Source: Candidatus Kapaibacterium sp. (GTDB lineage: Bacteria; Bacteroidota; Ignavibacteria; Kapaibacteriales; UBA2268). From it: 17,562 bases of DNA. Position 1 is the first letter of the stretch, and each line of letters opens with the position of its first letter. Location of the stretch: assembly GCA_938038165.1 (NCBI GenBank), contig CALHRB010000322.1:1-17562 (forward strand), written 5' to 3'. The notes under the pieces are model-generated. The model was not told the DNA's origin and searched no databases. It worked only from the letters and a program-made list of their open reading frames with translations. The translations under genes were made by a program, and so were the position numbers. This document shows, one piece after another, positions 1 to 7,583 of the stretch.

Positions 1-897
1 GCTATATTTTTTGCCGTAGCTTTGTGGTTCTATACAAATTTAAACCAGGAATTTTATACAACAATCAGAATACCCCTAAAAATTATTACTTCGGACAATT
101 GGTCAATTGAATTAACCGGCAAGGAAAAATTTATAAATGAAGTGCCAATAGAGGTCAAAGGTAACGGATGGCAACTTTTTAATCTTCTGTTCATTAATCC
201 TGCCTATGAGATTGTGATTGATTTATCAAATAAAGATTTTGATTCTGTTTACCAAATTTCCAGAAATGATTTGGTTGATAATGTCAGGTATTTAGGAAAT
301 GCAAGAGCTGTTTCCACAAACACTCCCCCTATTACAATAAGATTAGGAAAAATAGGAATAAGCTCCGTTGAGATTAAACCAAGAGTAAAAGTGATCCCAA
401 AAGATGGATTCCTGTTACTTGGTCAAATCAAAGTTAATCCCGATATCATTAACATTAAAGGCAATGAAAAGATAATAAATCAGATACAGTATTGGACAAC
501 CGAAAGCAGGGTTTTCACAGATGTTGACGAGCCTTTCATTTTCGAAGTTCCACTTAAAGATACTCTTTCGAATGTTGTTACTCTGTCCCAAAAAGAGGTA
601 AAAATCAGTGGTGATATTCAGCAAATAGCAGAAATGACTTTTTTTGATATACCAATAACAACAAAAGGAAGGGACTTAGGTGAAAATCATGTTTTGGTCC
701 CAAACAAATTCAAAGTAACCATTAGAAGCGGGATTGATTTAATCACAAAAATTAATCCAAAAGATATAAATATTAGTTTAGATTATTATCAAATTTTAAA
801 TGATGACACAGGTGTATTAATACCCGAGATTAATGTTCCGGAAAATTTCAGGGTATTGTCTATTGAACCAAACTATGTTTATCATTATGTCAAATAA
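1..897 (+). CDS. YbbR/CdaR-like domain protein, 5'-truncated by the window edge
   Basis: The frame is open from base 1 (residues AIFFAVALWFYTNLN), so the gene begins outside the window; the TTG at 22 lies inside the membrane segment and is not a plausible start. The visible part is the end of an N-terminal transmembrane helix followed by about 290 extracytoplasmic, beta-rich residues with YbbR-type repeats. The clearest one begins near base 424 with the pattern V-x-P-x-x-I-x-x-x-G. In Firmicutes the family member CdaR binds and regulates the diadenylate cyclase CdaA; in Bacteroidota-type genomes YbbR proteins often follow a DisA_N cyclase gene, which would here lie off the left edge (inference, not seen). 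It ends with TAA at 895-897 and has no gene overlapping its 3' end. The family call rests on the membrane-anchor motif and repeat pattern; a precise role is not shown. Confidence 0.72.
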   Translation, partial: AIFFAVALWFYTNLNQEFYTTIRIPLKIITSDNWSIELTGKEKFINEVPIEVKGNGWQLFNLLFINPAYEIVIDLSNKDFDSVYQISRNDLVDNVRYLGNARAVSTNTPPITIRLGKIGISSVEIKPRVKVIPKDGFLLLGQIKVNPDIINIKGNEKIINQIQYWTTESRVFTDVDEPFIFEVPLKDTLSNVVTLSQKEVKISGDIQQIAEMTFFDIPITTKGRDLGENHVLVPNKFKVTIRSGIDLITKINPKDINISLDYYQILNDDTGVLIPEINVPENFRVLSIEPNYVYHYVK

Positions 898-1020
898 AGA
901 AAAGAATCAAATAAAATCAAGCAATTAGTAATATAAAATTTTGAAATACAGATATTTTTTATAATATTTGTCATTGCTAAAAAAAAATTTTGTAACTTTA
1001 TTAATTTATTCGGAGAATAA
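898..1020 (+). other. intergenic spacer carrying the likely spt promoter
   Basis: This 123-base, very AT-rich spacer holds no hairpin that looks like a terminator for the upstream YbbR gene. A weak promoter can be proposed: TTG at 974-976 and TAACTTTA at 993-1000, the latter one base off the Bacteroidota -7 pattern TAnnTTTG. TAATATTTG at 962-970 is an alternative with one extra base between TA and TTTG. Neither is strong, so read-through from the YbbR gene is equally possible. Confidence 0.3.
1012..1016 (+). promoter_or_regulatory. ribosome binding site that fixes a GTG start
   Basis: GGAGA sits four bases before GTG at 1021. An in-frame TAA at 1018-1020 directly precedes this GTG, so no earlier start is possible, and the next in-frame ATG would remove about 45 residues that align with the family's N-terminal region. 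The GTG is therefore the start. Confidence 0.7.
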
Positions 1021-2211
1021 GTGGATTTATTTGAAAAGTGTTATAGTTTTGTTAGAGCTGATGAAGTAAAAGCAAAGGGTTTATACCCATATTTCAGAGC
1101 TATCGAGGAAAACGAAGGACCAGTAGTAAGAATTGAAGGAAGAAATATTATTATGGCAGGCTCTAATAATTATTTAGGATTGACCGCTCATCCAAAAGTC
1201 AAAGAAGCCTCGATGAATGCTATAAAAAAATATGGAACCGGTTGTTCCGGCTCAAGGTATCTAACCGGCACTGTTGATCTTCATATTGAGTTAGAACATA
1301 GGTTGGCAGAATTTTTAGGATTTGAATCAGTCTTACTATTCAGCACTGGATATCAGACAGCTATCGGAGTGATTTCGACGCTTGCTTCAAAAGGTGATTA
1401 TGTAATTTTGGACAAAGAAAATCACGCTTGTATAGTTAATGGAGCAATGATGGCAAAAGGCGGGTTTGCTGAATTTGTCCGATACAAACATAATGATATG
1501 GAAGATTTGGAGAAAGTATTAGCAAAAATTCCTGAATCTGTAGGTAAGTTTATTATTACTGATGGTGTTTTTTCAGTAACAGGCGAAATTGTTGATTTGC
1601 CAAACTTAACAAGAGTTGCCAAAAAATATGGTGCTAGACTCCTTGTTGATGATGCCCATGCTGTTGGTGTTATTGGTAAAGGAGGTAGAGGAACACCCTC
1701 TCATTATGAATTGGAAGCCGAAACCGATTTAGTAATGGGAACGTTTTCCAAAACATTTTCCTCGCTTGGTGGATTTGTTGCTGGTCCCGAGCGAGTAACC
1801 AACTATCTCAAGCACCATTCCCCTGCTATCATATTTAGTGCAAGCCCAACTCCTGCATCTTGTGCGGCAGCCTTAGCTTCCCTCGATCTATTGATCGAAG
1901 AGCCCTGGAGGGTTGATAAACTTATCTCGAATTCAAACAAGATGAGAAAAGGCTTTAAAGAACTTGGATTTACTATTGTCGAACACGAAACGGCTATTGT
2001 GCCTGTTATTGTTGGAGATGTGGACAAAGCATTTCTCCTTTGGAGAGAACTTTTTGACCTTGGAGTGTTTGTAAATGCCTTTATCCCTCCAGGGGTTCCA
2101 CCAAATATGAGTATGATGAGAACAAGTTATATGGCTACTCACGAGGATGTTCATCTTGAACGGATTCTTGATGCTTTCAAAATAGCTGGTAAACACTTAG
2201 GTTTAATATAA
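1021..2211 (+). CDS. spt: serine palmitoyltransferase-like alpha-oxoamine synthase
   Basis: A 396-residue cytoplasmic PLP enzyme of the alpha-oxoamine synthase family (fold type I). Serine palmitoyltransferase condenses L-serine with palmitoyl-CoA to give 3-ketodihydrosphingosine, CO2 and CoA, the first step of sphingolipid synthesis. Visible catalytic residues are His135 (DKENHAC, stacks on PLP), Asp210 and His213 in VDDAHAVG (PLP ring contacts), and the PLP-binding Lys244 in GTFSKTFSSLGG. The N-terminal stretch LYPYFRAIEENEG, the segment GTGCSGSRYLTGTVDLH and the C-terminal FIPPGVPP and MRTSYMATH closely resemble Bacteroides-type Spt as I remember it, and full length matches the usual 390-400 residues. 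Other family members (BioF, KBL) are possible, but the YPYFR opening and the absence of biotin or threonine-degradation neighbours favour sphingolipid synthesis. The start is GTG. The DDAH form replaces the more common DEAH. Confidence 0.8.
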   Translation: MDLFEKCYSFVRADEVKAKGLYPYFRAIEENEGPVVRIEGRNIIMAGSNNYLGLTAHPKVKEASMNAIKKYGTGCSGSRYLTGTVDLHIELEHRLAEFLGFESVLLFSTGYQTAIGVISTLASKGDYVILDKENHACIVNGAMMAKGGFAEFVRYKHNDMEDLEKVLAKIPESVGKFIITDGVFSVTGEIVDLPNLTRVAKKYGARLLVDDAHAVGVIGKGGRGTPSHYELEAETDLVMGTFSKTFSSLGGFVAGPERVTNYLKHHSPAIIFSASPTPASCAAALASLDLLIEEPWRVDKLISNSNKMRKGFKELGFTIVEHETAIVPVIVGDVDKAFLLWRELFDLGVFVNAFIPPGVPPNMSMMRTSYMATHEDVHLERILDAFKIAGKHLGLI

Positions 2212-2336
2212 CTTTAAAAAAATATTTTTTCTATTTTTTTTTGTAACATTCGTAACATTTGTTTGTTAATACTATTACTTACTTAGAAAAAAGTATTAAA
2301 TGCAATTATATACAATATTTTATTGAACAAATTTTT

Positions 2337-2344
2337 TATATTTG
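2337..2344 (+). promoter_or_regulatory. TAnnTTTG -7-type promoter box
   Basis: TATATTTG exactly matches the Bacteroidota -7 pattern TAnnTTTG and lies 53 bases before the ATG at 2398. No TTG is placed at the usual -33 distance; the nearest, 2323-2325, is too close. The box forms the end of CAAATTTTTTATATTTGA (2328-2345), which recurs almost unchanged before the convergent gene starting at 7478. The -7 assignment is inference from the pattern. Confidence 0.42.
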
Positions 2345-2387
2345 AAATTATAATTGATGAAAACCATATTAATTTTTTTTAATTATT

Positions 2388-2392
2388 GGAGG
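2388..2392 (+). promoter_or_regulatory. strong ribosome binding site deciding an ATG start
   Basis: GGAGG is followed by a five-base spacer (AATTT) and ATG at 2398. The frame could be extended to a TTG at 2386, but that would put the ribosome binding site inside the coding sequence and add four residues ahead of a clean signal peptide, so the ATG is chosen. Confidence 0.85.
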
Positions 2393-2397
2393 AATTT

Positions 2398-5300
2398 ATG
2401 AAGAACAATTTACGAATAATCCTCTTTCTGTTATTGCTTTTTAGCTTTATAGTCCCGAAGAATGTATTTGGCGAAGTCAATGAGAACGACATTAAAAGCA
2501 GTCTTCCCAAAATGCTTGGAGCAAATAATGTAGGCAAGGAGTTCTGGTTTACCATACCACCTTGTTTTGAGGATGAAAGCTTTGGTTTTGCCAACTTTAT
2601 TAAGATATTTGTTACCTCGGCTGTAAAAACCCTGGTTACTGTTGAAGTCCCCGGTAAAGGTTTCCTGAGGTCAAGAATGACAATCCCAAATGATGTAATA
2701 GAATTTAATATAACTCCCGTAATAGGTCAGGCTTACACAAAATTAGGAAGAGATCCAAATGTGCCTGAACAAGTCTATCCTGGTAACGGAATTCATGTTT
2801 TTGCAAATGATCCACTGGTTGTTTATTGTGTTGTTCGATATCGTTACACAAGTGATGGTTTTCTCGCTATACCAGTTTCATCTTTAGGTAAGGAATATAT
2901 AGTGGCAGGGCATAAGGTAGATGCAATGTTTCGAGCAGTTTGGAACTATAAACTTCCTAATACTTGCGGTATTGTCGCAGCTTATGATGATACCAAAGTC
3001 AGATTTACATTAGGTGGAAATCCAGTAACAAAAACTGCTGGAGGAATGAAACCTGGACAAACAAAGGAAGCTATCCTTATGAAAGGTGATGTCTGGATGT
3101 TCTCAACAGATGCAGATGAAGCTGAATTAACAGGAAGTAAAGTAGTGGCAAATAAACCAGTTGCCCTCGTTACTGGCAATCAATGTAATAATATTCCAAC
3201 TGGAAATCAATGGTGTGATTACACGGTTGAAATGGACATTCCAACATTCACTTGGGGCACTGATTACCATGTTCCAAAAGTCCCTAAACGAAAATATTCA
3301 TCACCAATCAAAATTTTTGCTAAAGAGCCAAACACAAGGATTTATAAAGACGGTGCACAAATTGGATTTCTCCCCGATGCTGGAGGAATTGAAGGACGAG
3401 CATTCCTCGATATGAGAATGGTGCCGCTAAATGTAACACCTCGTTCTGTTGTTATTTCAGGAGATAAACCAATTGGAGTAACACTATATAATACAGGTGT
3501 TCAGGAAGACGGTTATCCCCATCCAAACAGCGATCCTTTTGTCATGGTAATGACACCATTGCAGCAGTATCAAAAAGAAATCACATTCTGTACTCCGGGC
3601 ATTATGGGTGGAGATGCCTTTCCCGAGAACTACATAAACTTGGTTTATGAAACTGATTCACTCGGCATGATGCCAGTTGATATGGAATTTGCTCAGGTTC
3701 AGGGTGGGCAGTTTGTTTGGAGACCATTAAGATCAAGATTTCCCGGTATTGATGAATTGTTCAAATATGATGTTGAAGGCAGAAAATATGCTTTGAAAAC
3801 AATTACCCTCCCAGGCGATGGGGTTTACAAAATCAGAGCTAAAAGACCTTTCGCTGCTTATTCATTCGGTTACTCAAGCTACGACTCTTATGGCTTTCCG
3901 ACAAGTGCTGCTCTGGCAGACCTTGAAAAACCTGACACAGTTCCACCAAATCCAAAATGGATAGTTGAATGTGACGGAACGGTAAAGGGTGCAACAGTTA
4001 CTGATATGCCAGACGATGCAAAAATCAGGTCAAATCTTTCAATGATTGTTCTTGACGCTACCGAAAGCTATAATTATATTCTTGATTACGATGAGTTTAT
4101 CCCCGGAGAAACAAGAACCACCAACTGGTCCTTGAAAGTTGTTGATTTAGAGCAAGATGCAAAGGCTGTGATTGTATTTACCGACAGACGCGGTAACGAT
4201 ACCTCGATTACTGTTATCTACAAAGCAATCAAGCTTGCCATCAAACCTAACAAATTTAACTTTGGAACGCTTAAAACAGGAGAAGTTAAGACTGCTCAGT
4301 TCCAGGCTATAAATGAATCGGAGACCTCACCCGTTAAGTTAACTGCACTTAAATTGAAGAGTGGTAATGAAGGATTCAAACTGATACTTCCTCCCAATGT
4401 CGTTTTACCACACTGGTTAGGACCCAAAGAAGTTATTGACTTTACCATTGAGTTCACTGCAACTCAAGAAGGCAGTTTCTCTGATTCTATTGGTATTGGA
4501 GATACATGCTTCTTTGCTTATAAATCCAGAGTCGAAGCAAAGGTTGGAGAACCAGTTATTGATGTAACAGATGTTAATTTCGGATGTTTAACTATTAACA
4601 AACCTCCGGTTAACAAGCCATTTACTATAACCAATACCGGCACCGTTGATCTTATCATTACCGGTTATAGAGGACCAACTGACCCGGTTTATTCAACAGA
4701 TTTACCGCCAGTTGATGCTAATGGATTTTTAACCACACCAATAGTAATTGAGCCGAAGAAATCATTTATCTATAATGTTTATTTTGCCCCAACAGCTGAG
4801 CGGGATTATCCTGACCAGATAGTCTTCTTTAATGATGCTCGCCAAATAGATAGTATCTGCGTAATATTCGGTTGTGGAATTGCTCCGGGGCTTGCTTCAA
4901 ATTCTTACGATTGGGGTAAGAGAAGAATAAATAGGGATAATTTCACCAATGACGGTCCATATCCTGCTGACAATAATTTTCCGATTTTGACCATAGTAAA
5001 TACAGGATCAGAACAAGTATCTGTTACAAGTCTCAATCAGCAACCCGGTGCAAAAAACCCCGAAGCTTTTGAATTCGACAGAACAAAGTATCTAAATCTT
5101 GTTCTTCAACCAAAAGAAGAGCTTTATACACCAGTTGTGTTCAATCCTAAAGTAGTTGGTGAACATATTGTTGAGTTTACTTTCGAAAATTCAGCTGACA
5201 GCAAAGCCAAATCTATCCTTCAGGGAATTGGTATTCTGCCAGTTATAGCAACAACCGACTATGATTTCGACACAACAATCGTTAACGACTTTGCTAAAAA

Positions 5301-6681
5301 GCAAACCAGAACAATAAGAATTACAAATACAAGATACCAATGGGAAGATGCGGTAACCATAACAGATCTTGTTGTTAATCCTCCGGGCGCTATCTCTGTT
5401 GATGGAGTTAATTATGGAAGCGAAGGGTTCAGATTCAACAAAGCTTCTTTAAATCTTCCAGTTACTCTTCAACCCGGTGAGTTCATCGAATTTGATGCTG
5501 AATTTGTAGCTTCTCATATAGGTCCGGCAACTGCTTCGATAACCACAGTCAGTGATGCTGAGTATGAAGTAACATCAAACTGGACAGGCTACGGAATTTC
5601 TCAATTTATGAGAATTAGCGGAGACCAGACACTAATTTGCATCGGAACTAACGCTACCCTAAATGTTAGGGTTGAAAACTATGGTTCTGGCGACTTTAAA
5701 GTGAATTCAATCAGATTAGAACCTGATGCTGATGATGTATTCTTCGAGAATCCCTATGATGCACAAGGATTTGATATGAAAACCGGCGAGGTAAAAATAA
5801 TCAAGATTGGATATGCACCTCTTGTTGTTGGCAAAAAGACTGTTAAGGTTATCTTCAACACAAATATTGAAGGTAAACCTTATGATACAACAGAAGTTAT
5901 AGTCGAAGCCGTAAGCTTTACGAGAAATACAAAAATTTACGTTGTAAAACCAAATCTTAACAGAGTCTGGCCCACAATCGGAGATCCTATTCCAGTTGTA
6001 ATTGAGCTTGAAGGTACAAATGATATTAGTATGGCTAAAGCAAACGAACTTGATGTTTACATTAAATATAATCACGATATACTAAAAGTTATTGAATCAA
6101 CTATTGAAATTGGAAGTGCATTCAAAGGCAAACTCGAAATTAAGCCCGGCACACTGTCAATAGATGACAAGAAAGGCATTATAACAATGAAATTGGCTTC
6201 AGTAGGCAACTATATTATTAATGATAGAGGCGAATTACTGAAATTCACATTAGCATCGTTATTGAGACCTGACAAAAATATTCCTGATTTATCCAAGTTA
6301 GAGCATAATATTCAGGCTCAGGGAAATATGTGCCTTGCGATGACTCATACTGATGACGAAATAAAACTTAATCCGACTTGTGTTTATGATATTCGCTTAG
6401 TTGATATCGGAGTAAACCGCTATGCATTTGGAAATATAGTTCCAAACCCAGTTGGTTCCTCCGGCACTAATTTAGAATTCGAAATAGCTCTTGATGGATG
6501 GACAGAATTAGTTGTTTTTAATTCAAAAGGCGAAGTTGTTGCCACTCCTGTTGCACAATTTATGACACCGGGCAAGTATTCAGTTAACTTCCCTGTCAAC
6601 GATTTGAGCTCAGGTGCTTATTTTGTCAGAATGTCGAGCGGACCGTTCCAGGAAGTCAAGGAAATGATTATTCATAAATAA
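2398..6681 (+). CDS. giant secreted T9SS protein: IgGFc-binding-like, ASH-like repeats, cohesin-like
   Basis: A 1427-residue secreted protein. Residues 1-25 are a Sec signal peptide (KNN, a long hydrophobic stretch, then VFG). Residues about 45-500 resemble the IgGFc-binding N-terminal domain seen in many FCB-group surface proteins (GKEFWFTIPP, later SSPIKIFAKE). About 612-1172 form roughly five ASH-like (choice-of-anchor D type) beta domains, recognisable by FNFGTL, VNFGCL and YDWG openings, TITNTG-type strands and the FAPTA, FNPK and YAPLVVG motifs near their ends. Residues about 1178-1335 look cohesin-like (PVVIELEG, NELDVYIKYNHDILKV). Residues about 1342-1427 are a T9SS type A sorting domain (FGNIVPNPV, ELVVFNSKGEVV, LSSGAYFVRM), so export across the outer membrane and surface attachment or release are expected. 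Ligand and function are unknown. The gene stands alone and ends at a strong terminator. Confidence is high for export and domain style, lower for exact domain borders. Confidence 0.85.
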   Translation: MKNNLRIILFLLLLFSFIVPKNVFGEVNENDIKSSLPKMLGANNVGKEFWFTIPPCFEDESFGFANFIKIFVTSAVKTLVTVEVPGKGFLRSRMTIPNDVIEFNITPVIGQAYTKLGRDPNVPEQVYPGNGIHVFANDPLVVYCVVRYRYTSDGFLAIPVSSLGKEYIVAGHKVDAMFRAVWNYKLPNTCGIVAAYDDTKVRFTLGGNPVTKTAGGMKPGQTKEAILMKGDVWMFSTDADEAELTGSKVVANKPVALVTGNQCNNIPTGNQWCDYTVEMDIPTFTWGTDYHVPKVPKRKYSSPIKIFAKEPNTRIYKDGAQIGFLPDAGGIEGRAFLDMRMVPLNVTPRSVVISGDKPIGVTLYNTGVQEDGYPHPNSDPFVMVMTPLQQYQKEITFCTPGIMGGDAFPENYINLVYETDSLGMMPVDMEFAQVQGGQFVWRPLRSRFPGIDELFKYDVEGRKYALKTITLPGDGVYKIRAKRPFAAYSFGYSSYDSYGFPTSAALADLEKPDTVPPNPKWIVECDGTVKGATVTDMPDDAKIRSNLSMIVLDATESYNYILDYDEFIPGETRTTNWSLKVVDLEQDAKAVIVFTDRRGNDTSITVIYKAIKLAIKPNKFNFGTLKTGEVKTAQFQAINESETSPVKLTALKLKSGNEGFKLILPPNVVLPHWLGPKEVIDFTIEFTATQEGSFSDSIGIGDTCFFAYKSRVEAKVGEPVIDVTDVNFGCLTINKPPVNKPFTITNTGTVDLIITGYRGPTDPVYSTDLPPVDANGFLTTPIVIEPKKSFIYNVYFAPTAERDYPDQIVFFNDARQIDSICVIFGCGIAPGLASNSYDWGKRRINRDNFTNDGPYPADNNFPILTIVNTGSEQVSVTSLNQQPGAKNPEAFEFDRTKYLNLVLQPKEELYTPVVFNPKVVGEHIVEFTFENSADSKAKSILQGIGILPVIATTDYDFDTTIVNDFAKKQTRTIRITNTRYQWEDAVTITDLVVNPPGAISVDGVNYGSEGFRFNKASLNLPVTLQPGEFIEFDAEFVASHIGPATASITTVSDAEYEVTSNWTGYGISQFMRISGDQTLICIGTNATLNVRVENYGSGDFKVNSIRLEPDADDVFFENPYDAQGFDMKTGEVKIIKIGYAPLVVGKKTVKVIFNTNIEGKPYDTTEVIVEAVSFTRNTKIYVVKPNLNRVWPTIGDPIPVVIELEGTNDISMAKANELDVYIKYNHDILKVIESTIEIGSAFKGKLEIKPGTLSIDDKKGIITMKLASVGNYIINDRGELLKFTLASLLRPDKNIPDLSKLEHNIQAQGNMCLAMTHTDDEIKLNPTCVYDIRLVDIGVNRYAFGNIVPNPVGSSGTNLEFEIALDGWTELVVFNSKGEVVATPVAQFMTPGKYSVNFPVNDLSSGAYFVRMSSGPFQEVKEMIIHK

Positions 6682-6699
6682 TAATTGGTTTACTAATTC

Positions 6700-6733
6700 A
6701 AAAGGCTCTTCGATGATTCGAGGAGCCTTTTTT
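6700..6733 (+). terminator. strong hairpin terminator between convergent genes
   Basis: Left arm AAAAGGCTCTTCGA (6700-6713) and right arm TCGAGGAGCCTTTT (6718-6731) pair along 14 positions with a single T-G wobble and the four-base loop TGAT, followed by more T. It sits 18 bases after the stop of the giant secreted protein. The left arm starts with AAAA, so the hairpin also offers a shorter T-run on the minus strand and may serve the convergent gene ending at 6762. Confidence 0.9.
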
Positions 6734-6761
6734 GTTTTTAAAGAAAATTTAAATTTGAATT

Positions 6762-7478
6762 TTAAATACCAACACCAATAATAGTTCTGAATAAAAATTC
6801 AGGATATTCTGACTTTATCCCTCCAAGCATAAATGTAGGAGCTGCAGCTATCCATAAATTGGCTGATCCGTGAGAAATAACAGGAGCGAAATAATGTCCG
6901 TTTTCGTTACCTTTGAACTCAAGACCAAGACTTAATAATTCAAAAAATTCATAGCTCATACCAATTGAATAAGAAAAGAATGGCTGCCAGTTTTTGCTTT
7001 TCTCAAATTCAATAATTGGATTTAATGATACATTAAAATGACCGAGATCTTTTGCCATAATAAGCTTGAATTCAAATTTATGTTTTAAGAAATCAGGACT
7101 GCCCTTATATTCTGCATATATCATTGGATCAAAGAGAAAATCATCTTTTTTCACTAATTTATACCTTGCCCTTAATTTATATGAATCAAAGTTTAAACTA
7201 CCCCCGGGCTTTTGCTTGTAAACCTGATAAATTGAAAAATCAAAATTCTCAGTCATTCCTACTTCAAGCTCGAATTGATTTTCCAAAGTTGTATTATTTT
7301 CAAAATTCCCTGCATCGGTGGTGGAAAAAGTCAGATAATTTTCAAATTCAGCCTTGCCTTTATCCATTGTCATATATTGATAAGTCCACACATATTTCCT
7401 GTGGTCTGACTTGAGAGATTGAGTAAAAATGAAAATCATTGCAAGTAATAAAAAAGAAAATCTATAAAAGTTATGCAT
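6762..7478 (-). CDS. small outer-membrane beta-barrel-like protein, unrecognised family
   Basis: A 238-residue protein with an N-terminal signal peptide (HNFYRFSFLLLAMIFIF, likely cleaved near residue 23). The rest is rich in alternating hydrophobic and polar strands ending in aromatic residues: AEFENYLTFSTT, FELEVGMTENFDFSIYQVY, YKLRARYKL, FEFKLIMAKDLGHFNVSLNPIIEF, PFFSYSIGMSYEFFELLSLGLEF. This is the pattern of an outer-membrane barrel of roughly 10-12 strands, but the chain ends in GVGI rather than a terminal aromatic residue. I do not recognise a named family, and no function can be assigned. The ATG at 7478 has only a weak AAGG six bases upstream. It is separated from the upstream MscS gene by 105 bases carrying a promoter-like box and inverted repeats, so it probably has its own promoter. 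Confidence 0.65.
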   Translation of the reverse strand: MHNFYRFSFLLLAMIFIFTQSLKSDHRKYVWTYQYMTMDKGKAEFENYLTFSTTDAGNFENNTTLENQFELEVGMTENFDFSIYQVYKQKPGGSLNFDSYKLRARYKLVKKDDFLFDPMIYAEYKGSPDFLKHKFEFKLIMAKDLGHFNVSLNPIIEFEKSKNWQPFFSYSIGMSYEFFELLSLGLEFKGNENGHYFAPVISHGSANLWIAAAPTFMLGGIKSEYPEFLFRTIIGVGI

Positions 7479-7533
7479 AAGAAACCTTAATTTAATTAAA
7501 CAAAAAAATTAATTTAGCAAGTCTAAATTATTA

Positions 7534-7564
7534 ATATTTGATGAATCAAATATAAAAATTTGAT
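7534..7564. repeat. three alternating 7-base inverted repeat units in the 7478 leader
   Basis: ATTTGAT (7536-7542), ATCAAAT (7545-7551) and ATTTGAT (7558-7564) alternate in orientation. The first two form a 20-base perfect inverted repeat, ATATTTGATGAATCAAATAT with a two-base centre (7534-7553); the second and third pair across a six-base gap. The block lies between the MscS stop (7584) and the barrel gene start (7478) and overlaps a -7-type box, which suits an operator, or two mutually exclusive RNA hairpins. It is all AT-rich, so chance and weak terminator function remain possible. Confidence 0.55.
7547..7554 (-). promoter_or_regulatory. TAnnTTTG -7-type box for the barrel gene
   Basis: Read on the minus strand this is TATATTTG, an exact TAnnTTTG match, 68 bases before the ATG at 7478. 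It is embedded in CAAATTTTTATATTTGA, differing by one T from the element before the giant secreted protein, and it overlaps the inverted repeat cluster. No TTG is found at the -33 distance. Confidence 0.42.
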
Positions 7565-7583
7565 GAGTGTAACTATTGTGTTG

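Larger units (their letters stand above)
2212..2397 (+). other. intergenic region ahead of the giant secreted protein
   Basis: This 186-base stretch has an AT-only palindrome (AAAAAATATTTTTT, about 2216-2230) followed by a T-run just after the spt stop, which could act as a weak terminator. GTAACATT occurs twice, at 2243-2250 and 2252-2259, a direct repeat with 9-base spacing. A -7-type box lies further down at 2337-2344, and a strong ribosome binding site at 2388-2392. No small ORF or RNA gene is apparent. Confidence 0.4.

Noticed and set aside
22..897. YbbR-like protein starting at TTG 22 as a complete gene.
   Set aside because: The frame is open to base 1 and the upstream residues continue the membrane helix, so the true start lies outside the window.
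1021..2211. Assignment of the alpha-oxoamine synthase as BioF or KBL.
   Set aside because: The YPYFR opening and overall wording resemble Bacteroides-type Spt more closely, and no biotin or threonine dehydrogenase gene is adjacent. Not fully excluded without a tree.
2214..2242. AT-only palindrome plus T-run after spt, as a strong terminator.
   Set aside because: The stem has no G-C pair and would be unstable, so it is noted only as part of the spacer and not called as a terminator.
5716..6075. 119-codon open frame antisense to the giant secreted protein.
   Set aside because: It is fully inside a well-supported coding sequence, and its translation shows no domain or plausible start context.
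7534..7564. Inverted repeats as the rho-independent terminator of the MscS gene.
   Set aside because: The stems are short and nearly all A-T, without a clean T-run after them, and they overlap a promoter-like box; an operator or leader structure fits at least as well.
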